Program-made: the position numbers and the translations under genes | Shown here: piece by piece, positions 35,650 to 49,512 of the stretch | Layout: each line of letters begins with the position of its first letter | Position numbering within the stretch: position 1 is the stretch's first letter | The notes under the pieces: model-generated | The model's input: only the letters and a program-made list of their open reading frames with translations | Database searches by the model: none | Told to the model about the DNA's origin: nothing | NCBI GenBank assembly: GCA_020091685.1 | Contig: CM034607.1 | Location: 31,778,983 to 31,842,982 of the forward strand | DNA length: 64,000 nucleotides | DNA from: Lutjanus erythropterus | Taxonomy: Eukaryota; Chordata; Actinopteri; Lutjaniformes; Lutjanidae | Direction of reading: 5' to 3'

Positions 35650-36216
35650 CATAGCTGGCAATGAAGTTCAATCAGAGAAGACCTTGTATTACGCTGCCTT
35701 CATTCTAACTTTCCTTTACTCCGCCTCTCCTCCTATTCCCTCTAATCAGCTGTTTGTGGGCGTTCACCTTCGTCTTTACCATCCATTTAGATTTTGCCAC
35801 GGTCGCGATAGCCAGTCAATTTGCTGCTGCCAAATCTTTAAATCGCCTCTGTCTTTGCTCCATCAGTTGTCATTCAGTCAATCGCGCGACCCTCTCCACC
35901 CTCTCCTCCAGTCACTGGACCCAGGTAGCAGAAGATGTTCACCTCGATCCTCCTGACGCCTCTCCTCCAGCCTTCAGGTCCAGGCAGCAGGAGTCCAGAG
36001 CCACTTCACCTCACCAGTCTCTGCTTTGCACCTCATCATCACCACCACCAGTGTCTAGACCCGGGAGTTCTCTTCACTACAGCTTCATCACCCCTATTTA
36101 TATATACATATGTTTCACCTCATTGGGGTCTAACCGCCTAAGACTGTTCATGTTTCATATATCATGCATGTGCCAATAAACCATTTCTCTTTTACTCTTA
36201 GTCTCCTGATTGAAAT
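35650..36216 (+). mobile_element. Unrelated insert in the satellite, solo-LTR-like or retroposon-like
   Basis: About 565 bases of mixed composition, with C-rich stretches and several CpGs, sit between two satellite blocks. The right part has CCAATAAACCATTTCTC about 45 bases before the satellite resumes, a polyA-signal position typical of an LTR R region or a retroposon 3' end. I could not define terminal TG..CA ends with a matching target duplication. The open frame 35754-36179 (141 codons) has no motif I recognise. The class is undetermined. Confidence 0.5.
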
Positions 36217-36460
36217 GACATACATACATATGAGCATACATTCATACATATGGCCAAACATATGACCATGCATACAAACATACATGACAATACATACATA
36301 CATACATACATACATACATACTTATGATCATACATGCATACATATGACCATACATACATATGACCATGCATACATTATATATCATACATACATATACACA
36401 TACATACATACATATGGTCATACATATGATACATACATACATACATACATATGACATACA

Positions 36461-36491
<31 letters not shown>

Positions 36492-36678
36492 GAGCATACA
36501 TACATATGAGCATATATACATACATACATATGAGCATACATACATACATACATACATATGAGAATACATACATACATATGACCATGCATACATACATATG
36601 AGCATACATATACATATGACCATGCATACATACATATGACCATACATACATACATATGACCATACATACATACATACA

Positions 36679-36709
<31 letters not shown>

Positions 36710-36714
36710 GACCA

Positions 36715-36745
<31 letters not shown>

Positions 36746-37317
36746 GACCATACATACATACATACATACATACATGTGACCATGCATACATACATACATA
36801 TGAGCATACATACATACATACATATACATATGAGCATACATACATACATATATACATACATATGAGCATACATACATACATACATACATATGACCATGCA
36901 TACATACATACATATGACCATACATACATACATACATACATACATACATACATACATACATACATACATACTTATGACATACATACATACATATGACATA
37001 CATACATACATACATACATATGACCATACATACATATGACCATGCACATACATACATATGATATACATACATACACATACATACATACATATGGTCATAC
37101 ATGACCATGCATACATACATACATATGAGCATACATACATACATACATGTGACCATACATACATATACACATACATACATACATATGGTCATACATATGA
37201 CCATGCATACATACATACATACATACATATGACCATACATGTATACATGACCATACATACATACATACATACATATGACCATACATACATATGACCATAC
37301 ATACATACATATGACCA

Positions 37318-37348
<31 letters not shown>

Positions 37349-37421
37349 GGTCATACATATATGACCATGCACATACATACATACATATGACCATGCATAC
37401 ATACATACATACATGTGACCA

Positions 37422-37452
<31 letters not shown>

Positions 37453-37714
37453 GAGCATACATACATATGAGCATATATACATTACATACATATGACCATA
37501 CATACATACATACAGCATACATACATATATACATATATGAGAATACATACATACATATGACCATGCATACATACATATGAGCATGCATACATATATGACC
37601 ATACATACATACATATGACCATACATACATACATACATATACATATGACCATACATACATACATATATATATATATGACCATATATATACATACATACAT
37701 ACATACATATATAT
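36217..37714. repeat. TACA satellite block 6
   Basis: About 1.5 kb. It contains four or more GTCATACAT(AT)GACCATGC inverted motifs (near 36417, 37094, 37188 and 37350) and ends in an ATATATA tract. Confidence 0.9.
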
Positions 37715-37999
37715 AAATTCTTTTATAATTCTTTTAATTTAAAATTTAAAATGAATTGTGACTTCTTGATGTTATTGAATATTTTGCATATGTTTATGAA
37801 ATAAACAATGTTCAAATTGGAAAAGGAACGTTCTTTTCACTTATGCACCATTATGGTACAATGTTGCCTACAGGCAACGAACCCCAAAAACTTCCAAAAA
37901 TAAAAATAAAAATAAAATTTCTTCAGATTATGTTTATTTAGTCTATTTTGAGACATAAAACACATTTCCTCACTGGCATCATAATGTGTACCATAGAGG
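37715..37999 (+). mobile_element. piggyBac-like unit 6, 3' part only
   Basis: A well-preserved copy with GTTGCCTACAGGCAAC intact and the end GTACCATAGAGG. Confidence 0.8.
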
Positions 38000-38012
38000 A
38001 TATGACCATACA

Positions 38013-38043
<31 letters not shown>

Positions 38044-38139
38044 GACCATACATACATACATACACATACATACATACATACATACATATGACATACATAC
38101 ATACATACATACATATGAGCATACATATACATATATACA

Positions 38140-38170
<31 letters not shown>

Positions 38171-38174
38171 GACA

Positions 38175-38205
<31 letters not shown>

Positions 38206-38275
38206 GACATACATACATACATACATACATACATATGAGCATACATACATATGACCATACATACATACATATGAC

Positions 38276-38307
<32 letters not shown>

Positions 38308-38380
38308 CATACATACATATGACCATGCATACATACATACATACATACATACATATGACCATGCATACATATGACATACA

Positions 38381-38411
<31 letters not shown>

Positions 38412-38477
38412 GACACATACATACATACATACATACATACATATGACCATACATACATACATACATATGAGCATACA

Positions 38478-38511
<34 letters not shown>

Positions 38512-38567
38512 CATACATACATACATATGAGCATACATACATATGACCATACATACATACATATGAC

Positions 38568-38599
<32 letters not shown>

Positions 38600-38676
38600 C
38601 ATACATACATATGACCATGCATACATACATACATACATACATATGAGCATACATACATACATATGATATGCATACA

Positions 38677-38707
<31 letters not shown>

Positions 38708-39057
38708 GAGCATACATACATACATGACCATACATACATACACATACATTTTATATGTGATACATACATAACATACATACATACATACATACATATGACC
38801 ATGCATACATACATACATATGAGCATACATATACATACATATAGCCATGTATACATACATACATATGAAATACATACATACATATAAATATGTGCACATA
38901 TGACCATACATACATACATACATATGAGCATACATACATAAATGACATACATATACATATGACCATACATACATATGAGCATACATATGACCATACATAT
39001 TATGAGCATACATACATATGACCATATACATACATACATATGACATGCAACCATACA

Positions 39058-39088
<31 letters not shown>

Positions 39089-39203
39089 GACCATACATAT
39101 GACCATGCATACATACATATGAACATACATACATACATACATATGACCATACATACATACATACATACATACATACATGACCATACATACATATGACCAT
39201 ATG

Positions 39204-39237
<34 letters not shown>

Positions 39238-39460
39238 CTTATGACCATATATACATATATGACCATACATACATACATACATACATATGACCATACATAC
39301 ATATGACCATACATACATATGACCATGCATACATACATACATATGAACATACATACATACATACATATGACCATACATACATACATACATACCACATATG
39401 ACCATACATACATATGTATACATACATATATATGCATACATACATACATACATATGATAT
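38000..39460. repeat. TACA satellite block 7 with an internal ~296-bp duplication
   Basis: The order GAGC, then GACC, then GACC, a TATATACA step and GACCATGC is seen starting near 38231 and again near 38527. This implies a tandem duplication of about 296 bases inside the block. The block ends CATATGATATCTCTCTATGG where the next full unit begins. Confidence 0.85.
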
Positions 39461-40554
39461 CTCTCTATGGTATGTTGCCCTCAGGCACTAAACCCATTTT
39501 TACCCTGTCGCATCTACAATGCATCCATTAAATGATGCATACTTTAAATACATAAACCATATGGAACCATTAACAATGCTTTAATTTGTCACATGACATC
39601 CATAAGCATTTTGAAACCCTTCTTGGCGGGCATTTCTAAGAGACAGCTCACTATCTTGCTGCATAAAGACTCTCAAAAGTTATTTCTTGTCCCTTTTACA
39701 CCTGGAAAATGTCTTCACACTAATAGGTGAGTAAACTTTGTTTGATAGTTTCATACAACTTATTTACTAATTTATGGAAACTTATTAAATGCAGCTGTTG
39801 CCCTGAGGCAACAACGTGCCCATCATGAAAGTTACAATGTTGCCTGCAACAGTGAACCATTATGGAATCACTATAGCAAACACAACACTGACCACTGGCC
39901 TATTTGGGTGAGAAAAAGAACATATGCATACATGGATGTGTAAGAGGTATAGTGAAATCACATACACAAAATGTGTCACCTACCTGTGCTTACTCCTGAA
40001 AAAACTACATCATGAGTTCCATAAGCATGAGCATACACCACAAGTATGGCAACACATGTCATGAAATACATAGGACTACACATACATGCACTGAAATGAA
40101 GCATGATGATCAACACTGAATTTGTTGTTTTGTTTTTCAAATGGTATGGTAATGTTACATATGTTGATTTAAGTAGTTAAATTTTATACATTACACATAT
40201 ATTTCAATGGGTTCATAAATACATATTAATGTTGCCTACATACATACATATATACAGCTTTTTAAATTCTTTTTTAAATTCTTTTAATTTAAAATTTAAA
40301 ATGAATGTGACTTCTTGATGTTATTGAATATTTCTGCATATGTTTATGAAATAAACAATGTTCAAATTGGAAGAACATTCTTTTTTCATATGCACCATTA
40401 TGGTACAATGTTGCCTACAGGCAACGAACCCCAAACTTCCAAAAATAAAAATAAAAATAAAATACAAATAAAATTTCTTCAGATTATGTTTATTTAGTCT
40501 ATTTTGAGACATAAAACACATTTCCTCACTGGCATCATAATGTGTACCATGAGG
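39461..40554 (+). mobile_element. piggyBac-like unit 7, full length but patchily altered
   Basis: It carries a 5' end CTCTCTATGG, with the following palindrome reduced to GCCCTCAGGCAC, and a 3' end TACCATGAGG. Patches such as ACATATGCATACATGGATG and CTACATACATACATATATAC replace the sequence seen in unit 1. The cysteine-rich coding relic is frame-broken here. Confidence 0.75.
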
Positions 40555-41050
40555 ATATGACCATACATACATACATACATACATACATACATACATACAT
40601 ACATACTGTATACATACATACATATGAGCATACACATATACATACATACATATGAGCATACATACATACATACATACATGAGCATACATACATACATACA
40701 TATGAGCATACATACATATGAGCATACATACATACATACATACATATATGACATACATACATATGACATACATACATATGAGCATACATACATACATACA
40801 TACATACATATGACCATACATACATACATACACATACATACATGACCATACATACATATGACCATACATACATACATACATATGATATACATATATACAT
40901 ACATACATACATACATACATATGACCATACATACATATGACCATGCATACATTCATATAAGCATACATACATACATACATACATATGGTACATATATGAC
41001 CATGCATACATACATACATACATACATATGAACATACATGCATACATACA

Positions 41051-41081
<31 letters not shown>

Positions 41082-41108
41082 GAACATACATACATACATA
41101 TGACCATG

Positions 41109-41139
<31 letters not shown>

Positions 41140-41148
41140 GACCATACA

Positions 41149-41179
<31 letters not shown>

Positions 41180-41787
41180 GACCATACATACATATACATA
41201 CATATGAGCATACATACATACATATGACCATGCATACATACATACATATGAGAATACATATACATACATACATACTATGGCCATACATATGACCATGCAT
41301 ACATACATACATATGAGCATACATACCATGACCATACATACATACATATGACCATACATACATATGAACATACACATGACCATACATATTTATGACATAC
41401 ATACATACTGTATAACTACATATACATATGACCATACAACCATATACATACATATGTTTTTGTATCATGTACATACATATGTTGCATATGATTTTGCATT
41501 ATATTGCATACTATTATGTATATATACATACATACATACATACATACATACCATATATATATGACCATATACATACATATGACCATACATACATACATAC
41601 ATACATATGACCATACACATATGACCATACATACATATGACCATACATACATACATACATTGAACATGCATACATACATATATAGACCATACATACATAC
41701 ATACATACATACATATGACCATACATACATATGATTATACATATACATATAATACATACTATACATACATACATATGAGCATATCAT
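40555..41787. repeat. TACA satellite block 8
   Basis: It contains TATGGTACATATATGACC and TATGGCCATACATATGACC inverted motifs near 40985 and 41277. A less regular AT-rich stretch at about 41400-41530 may be a decayed fragment. Confidence 0.85.
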
Positions 41788-42863
41788 CTCTGTATGGTAC
41801 ATATTACATCATACATACATACCCATATACCTGTACATCTACACAATGCATACATTTTTAAATGATACATACATTAAATATATAATACATATGAACCATA
41901 CATACATACTATTATATGTTGTCATACATATGAAACATACATATGGGCATTTCTAAGGATACAGCTCTACATATCATACATACATAAATACTATACATAA
42001 ATTATTTATTGTCCACTTTTCCACATACATAAAAATGTCTTCACACTAATATGACTATACATTGTTTTGATAGTTTCATACATACTTATTTACTAATTTA
42101 ATATGAAACATACATATGCATACTGTTCATACATATGACATACATACATGATTATATACATATATACATGAACCATTATGGAATCACTATATACATACAT
42201 AACAATGACCATAATATATGGGTGGATATAATAATACATGCATATACATGCATGTAAAGGGTATGAGTGAAATACATACATTACTAATATTGTCATACAC
42301 ATTGTGCATACACTACTGAAAATGTATACATGGGTATATGAGCATACATGATACATATACCACAAGTGATGCATACATGTCATAAAGACATATGCATACA
42401 TATACATATGATGAGCATGATAATACATACATACATATGACTTTTGTTTTTTTCATGGTTCATATAATACATATCATTGTTGATTTAAGTACATATAAGT
42501 TTTATACATACATATTTATTTCAATGGGTTGACATATGGTACAATATTGTATACATACATACATATAGTAAACATACAAATTCTTTTTTAAATTCTTTTA
42601 ATTTAAATTTAAATAATTGTGACTTCTTGATGTTATTGATATTTTGTATGTTTATGAAATAACAATGTTCAAATTGAAAAGGAGCATACTTTTTCACTTA
42701 CATACATTATGGTACAATGTTGCATACATACATATGAAGACCCCAAAACTTCCAAAAATAAAAATAAAAATAAAAATAAATACATTCTTCAGATTATGTT
42801 TATTTAGTCTATTTTGAGACATAAAAACACATTTCCTCACTGGCATCATAATGTATATAGAGG
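41788..42863 (+). mobile_element. piggyBac-like unit 8, full length, heavily overwritten by satellite motif
   Basis: The overall order of unit 1 is still recognisable (CACAATGCAT, GGGCATTTCTAAGGA, ATGTCTTCACACTAATA, GAACCATTATGGAATCAC, then the 3' third). Many G- or C-rich segments are replaced by CATACATA-type sequence. The first palindrome is gone. The 3' end is TATATAGAGG. Confidence 0.7.
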
Positions 42864-43160
42864 ATATGACCATACATACATACATACATACATACATACA
42901 TACATGTAATGTACATACATACACATACATACATACATACATACATATGAGCATACATACATACATATTGTATATGACATACATACATACATACATACAT
43001 ATGAGCATACATACATACATACATATGAGCATACATACATATGAGCATACATACATACATATGATACACATATGAGCATACATACATATGAGCATACATA
43101 CATACATATGGCCATACATATGACCATGCACATACATACATACATACATATGACCATACA

Positions 43161-43191
<31 letters not shown>

Positions 43192-43452
43192 GACCATACA
43201 TACATATGACCATGCATACATACATACATATGACCATACATATATACATACATACATACACATACATACATATGACCATACATACATATGACCATGCATA
43301 CATACATATAAACATACATACATACACACATACATACATATATGGTCATACATATGACCATGCATACATACATACATACATACATACATATGAACATACA
43401 TGCATACATACATACATACATATGACCATGCATACATACATACATGTGACCA

Positions 43453-43483
<31 letters not shown>

Positions 43484-43680
43484 GAACATATATACATACA
43501 TACATATGACCATACACATACATACATACATACATACATACACATATATGAGAATACATACATACATGTCCATACATACATACATATGACCATACATACA
43601 TACATATGACCATACATACATACATATGACCATACATACATACATATGACCATACATACATACATACATACATATGACCA

Positions 43681-43714
<34 letters not shown>

Positions 43715-43770
43715 CATACATACATACATATGAGCATACATACATATGACCATGCATACATACATATGAC

Positions 43771-43802
<32 letters not shown>

Positions 43803-43974
43803 CATACATACATATGACCATACATACATATACATACATACATATGAGCATACATACATACATATGACCATACATACATATACATATGCCATACATACAT
43901 ACATTATATGAGCATACATACATACATATGACCATGCATACATACATACATACATACATACATGTGACCATACA

Positions 43975-44005
<31 letters not shown>

Positions 44006-44756
44006 GACCATACATACATACATACATATGAGCATACATACATACATATGTGTGTATACATACATACATATGAGAATACATACATACATACATACATATG
44101 GCCATACATATGACCATGCATACATACATACATGAGCATACATACATACATACGACCATGCATACATATGACCATACATACATATGACATACATACATGA
44201 CCATACATATTATGACATACATACATATGATACATACATACATACATACATATGACCATGCAACCATACATACATACATACATACATATACATACATACA
44301 TACATACCATACATATGACATACATACATACATATGAACATACATACATACATACATATGACCATACATACATACATACATACATACATACATGACCATA
44401 CATACATATGACCATACATACATACATACATACATACATACATACATACATACATACACATATATATACTTATGACCATATATACATACACATATGACCA
44501 TACATACATACATACATACATATGACCATACATACATATGACCATACATACATATGACCATGCATACATACATATATGAACATACATACATACATACTTA
44601 TGACCATACATACATACATACATACATACATATGACCATACATACATATGAGTATACATACATATATATGCCATACATATGACCATGCATACATACATAC
44701 ATATGATTATACATACATACATATGGCCATACATACATACATACATATGAGCATAT
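42864..44756. repeat. TACA satellite block 9 (longest)
   Basis: About 1.9 kb. A regular higher-order stretch of a 20-mer, CATATGACCATACATACATA, repeated about four to five times, is seen at about 43580-43680. ATGGTCATACATATGACC or ATGGCCATACATATGACC motifs lie near 43098, 43345 and 44099. Confidence 0.9.
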
Positions 44757-45880
44757 CTCTCTATGGTACCATGTTGCCCTCAGGCAACAAACCCATTTAC
44801 AACCTGTCACATCTCCATAATGCATCCATTAAATGATGCTGATACTTTATGAACATAAAACCATAGGGAACCATTAACAATGCTTTAATTTGTCACATGA
44901 CCTCCAGGAAGCATTTGAAACCATTCTTGGCGGGCTTTTTCTATGGAACAGCTCTGCTATCTTGCTGCAAAAAAGACTCTCAAAAAGTTATTTCTTGTCC
45001 ATTTTCCACCTGGAAAAAATGTCTTCACACACTAATAGGTGAGTAAACTTTGTTTTGATAGTTTCATGCAACTTATTTACTAATTTAATAGTGAAACTTA
45101 TTAAAAAATGCAGCTGTTGCCCTGAGGCAACAACATACATCATGGAAAGATTGCAATGTTGCCTGCAACAGTGAACATATGGAATCACTATGTAAACACA
45201 ACACTGACCACTGGCATATTTGGGTGAAAAAGGGCATGCAGATACCTGGATGTACAGGTATGAGTGAAATCACAGTGCACAAATGTGTCACCTGCCTGTG
45301 CTTCACTCCTGAAAAAACTGCTTCATGGAGTTCCGCAAGCATGAGCATACAACACCACAAGTGATGGCAACACATGTCAGAAAAGACATGGACTGACACA
45401 AAACATACACTGAAATGAAGCAGTGATGATCAAACACTGGAATTTGTTGTTTTTGTTTTTCAAATGGTTATGGTAATGGTTATCTTTGTTGATTTAAGTA
45501 GTTTAAAGTTTTATACATTTACACATTTATTTCAATGGGTTGTTCCTAAATAGTACAATGTTGCCTACAGGCAACATTTAATAAAACTTTTAAATTCTTT
45601 TTAAATTCTTTTTAATTTAAAATTTAAAATGAATGTGACTTCTTGATGTTATTGAATATTTTTGCATATGTTTATGAAATAAACAATGTTCAAATGGAAG
45701 GAACGTTCTTTTCATATGCACCATTATGGTACAATGTTGCCTACAGACAACGAACCCCAAAACTTCAAAAATAAAAATAAAAATAAAATAAAAATAAAAT
45801 TTCTTCAGATTATGTTTATTTAGTCTATTTTGAACATACAAACACATTTCCTCACTGGCATCATGATGTGTACATAGAGG
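44757..45880 (+). mobile_element. piggyBac-like unit 9, full length
   Basis: It is close to unit 1, with GTTGCCCTCAGGCAAC after the 5' end and GTTGCCTACAGGCAAC in the 3' third. The cysteine-rich relic (about 45179-45364) keeps HKCVTCLCFTPEK but is frame-broken on both sides. The 3' end reads TACATAGAGG, with CC lost from the usual ACCATAGAGG. Confidence 0.8.
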
Positions 45881-45911
45881 ATATGACCATACATACATAC
45901 ATACACATACA

Positions 45912-45942
<31 letters not shown>

Positions 45943-45984
45943 GACATACATACATACATACATACATATGAGCATACACATAGA

Positions 45985-46015
<31 letters not shown>

Positions 46016-46461
46016 GAGCATACATACATATGAGCATACATACATACATACATACATACATATGAGCATACATACATGAGCATACATACATATGAACATA
46101 CATACATACATACATACATATATATGACCATACATACATACATACATACACATACATACATATGACCATACATACATATGACCATGCATACATACATACA
46201 TATGACCATACATATATACATATACATACATACATACATATGACCATACATACATGACCATGCATACATTCATATAAACATACATACATACACACATACA
46301 TACATATATGGTCATACATATGACCATACATACATACCAACACATACATACATATGAACATACATACATACATACATACATACATACATACATACATGAG
46401 CATACATACATACATATGATGCACATACATACATACATACATACATACATATGACCATACA

Positions 46462-46492
<31 letters not shown>

Positions 46493-46760
46493 GACCATGC
46501 ATACATACATACATATGAGCATACATACATACATATGTATGTATACATACATACATGAGAATACATACATACATACATACATATGTACCCATATGACCAT
46601 GCATACATACATACATATGAGCATACACATACATACATACGACCATACATACATACATATGACCATACATACATATGAGCATACATATGATATACATATT
46701 TATGAACATACATACATATGAGCATACATACATACATACATATGACCATGCATACATACA

Positions 46761-46791
<31 letters not shown>

Positions 46792-46932
46792 GTCATACAT
46801 TATGACCATGCATACATACATATGGTTATACATACATACTACATACTTATGACCATACATACATACATACATACATACATACATGATATACATACATATG
46901 ACCATACATACATACATACATACATACATACA

Positions 46933-46966
<34 letters not shown>

Positions 46967-47244
46967 CTTATGACCATATATACATACATATATGACCATA
47001 CATACATACATACATACATATGACCATACATACATATGACCATACATACATATGACCATGCATACATACATACATATGAACATGCATACATACATACTTA
47101 TGACCATACATACATACACATACATACATATGACCATACATGAGTATACATACATATATATGGCCATATGACCATCATACATACATACATATGAGTATAC
47201 ATACATACATATGTCATACATACATACATACATATGAGCATATC
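45881..47244. repeat. TACA satellite block 10
   Basis: It contains the CATTCATATAAAC marker near 46265 and the ATGGTCATACATATGACC motif near 46310. It ends GAGCATATCTCTCTATGG into unit 10. Confidence 0.9.
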
Positions 47245-48364
47245 TCTCTATGGTACCATGTTGCCCTCAGGCAACAAACCCATTTGCCCTGTCGCATCTC
47301 CACAATGCATCCCTTTAAATGATGTGATTCTTTAAAGAGGTAAAACCATAGGGAACCATTAACAATGCTTTAATTTGTCACACATGACCTCAGAGGCAAA
47401 CCCTTCTTGGCGGGCTTTTTCTAAGAGACAGCTCTGCTATCTTGCTGCAAAAAGACTCTCAAAAAGTTATTTCTTGTCCCTTTTCCACCTGGAAAAAAAT
47501 GTCTTCACACTAATAGGTGAGTAAACTTTGTTTTGATAGTTTCATGCAACTTATTACTAATTTAATAGTGGAAACATGTTAAAATGCAGCTGTTGCCCTG
47601 AGGCAACAAATGCCCATCATGAAAGTTGCAATGTTGCCTGCAACAGTGAACCATTATGGAATCACTATAGCAAACACAACACTGACCACTGGCCTATTTG
47701 GGTGGAGAAAAAGGGCGATGCAGATACCTGGATACAAGGGTATAGTGAAATCACAGTGCACAAAATGTGTCACCTGCCTGTGCTTCACTCCTGAAAAAAA
47801 CTGCTTCATGGAGTTCCATAAGCACTGAGCAGCAACACCACAAGTGATGGCAACACATGTCAGGAAATACATGGGGACTGACACAAAACATGCACTGAAA
47901 TGAAGCAGTGATGATCAAACATACAGAATTTGTTGTTTTTGTTTTTCAAATGGTTATGGTAATGGTTATCTTTGTTGATTTAAGTAGTTTAAAGTTTTAT
48001 ACTTTACACATTTATTTCAATGGGTTGTTCCTAAATAGTACAATGTTGCCTACAGGCAACATTTTAATAAACATTTAAATTCTTTTAAATTCTTTTTAAT
48101 TTAAAATTTAAAATGGTGACTTCTTGATGTTATGAATATTTTGCATATGTTTATGAAATAAACAATGTTCAAATTGAAAAGGCTTGTTCTTTTCACTCAC
48201 GCACCATTATGGTACAATGTTGCCTACAGTAACGAACTAAAACTTCAAAAATAAAAATAAAAATAAAAATAAAAATAAAATTTCTTCAGATTATGTTTAT
48301 TTAGTCTATTTTTGAGACATATAAAACATTTTCCTCACTGGCATCATAATGTGTACCATGAGGA
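47245..48364 (+). mobile_element. piggyBac-like unit 10, full length
   Basis: The palindrome and 5' end are intact. The cysteine-rich relic is readable in one frame from about 47610 to 47828. The 3' end is TACCATGAGG. Confidence 0.8.
47610..47828 (+). pseudogene. piggyBac transposase C-terminal fragment, second readable copy
   Basis: This copy ends with the same QCTKCVTCLC and NCFMEFHKH tail as 30831-31043, but it has lost the first cysteine pair (MQIPGYKG replaces CRYPGCKG). The first half is read in a shifted frame compared with unit 1, through small indels. Confidence 0.6.
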
Positions 48365-48376
48365 TATGACCATACA

Positions 48377-48407
<31 letters not shown>

Positions 48408-48626
48408 GACCATACATACATACATACATACATATGAGTATACATACATACATACATATGAGCATACATACATACATACATACATGAGCATACATACATA
48501 CATACATATGAGCATACATACATATGAGCATACATACATACATACATACATACATATGAGCATACATACATATGAGCATACATACATATGAGCATACATA
48601 CATACATACGTACATACATATGACCA

Positions 48627-48657
<31 letters not shown>

Positions 48658-48978
48658 GACCATACATACATATGACCATGCATACATACATACATATGAG
48701 CATACATATATACATACATGCCATACATACATACATATGACCATACATACATATGACCATGCATACATTCATATAAACATACATACATACACACATACAT
48801 ACATACATATGGTCATACATATGACCATGCATTTATACATACATACATACATATGAACATACATGCATACATACATATACATATGACCATGCATACATAC
48901 ATACATGTGACCATACATACATACATACATACATACATATGAGCATATATACATACATACATATATTAAGCACATACA

Positions 48979-49010
<32 letters not shown>

Positions 49011-49181
49011 CATATGAGAATACATACATACATATGACCATACATACATACATATGACCATGCATACATACATATGACCATACATACATACATATATGAT
49101 ACATACATACATATGACCATACATACATACATACATACATATGACCATACATACATACATACATATATACATATATATGAC

Positions 49182-49214
<33 letters not shown>

Positions 49215-49215
49215 T
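48365..49215. repeat. TACA satellite block 11
   Basis: Last block. It contains the CATTCATATAAAC marker near 48767 and the TATGGTCATACATATGACC motif near 48809, and ends ATATATATTTAAATTC. Confidence 0.9.
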
Positions 49216-49512
49216 TAAATTCTTTTCATAATTCTTTTTAATTTAAAATTTAAAATGAATTGTGACTTCTTGATGTTATTGAATATTTTTGCATATGTTT
49301 ATGAAATAAACAATGTTCAAATTGGAAAGAGCGTTCTTTTCACTTATGCACCATTATGGTACAATGTTGCCTACAGGCAGACTTCCCCAAAACTTCCAAA
49401 AATAAAAATAAAAATAAAATTTCTTCAGATTATGTTTATTTAGTCTATTTTGAGACATAAAAACACTCCAAACATTTTTCCCCCACTGGCATCATAATGT
49501 GTACCATAGAGG
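49216..49512 (+). mobile_element. piggyBac-like unit 11, 3' part, right edge of array
   Basis: It carries the 3' third and ends GTGTACCATAGAGG directly against TTAA (49513-49516). A short insertion, CTCCAAACA, sits between the AAAAACA and TTTTTCC words. Confidence 0.85.

Noticed and set aside
31435-47233. Very long open frames in the array, up to 585 codons, translating as MYVCMYVCMYGHMYVC or HTYIHTYIHTYDH
   Set aside because: They are readings of the TACA tetranucleotide, which contains no stop in some frames. They occur on both strands and several frames at once, with no splice or promoter context.
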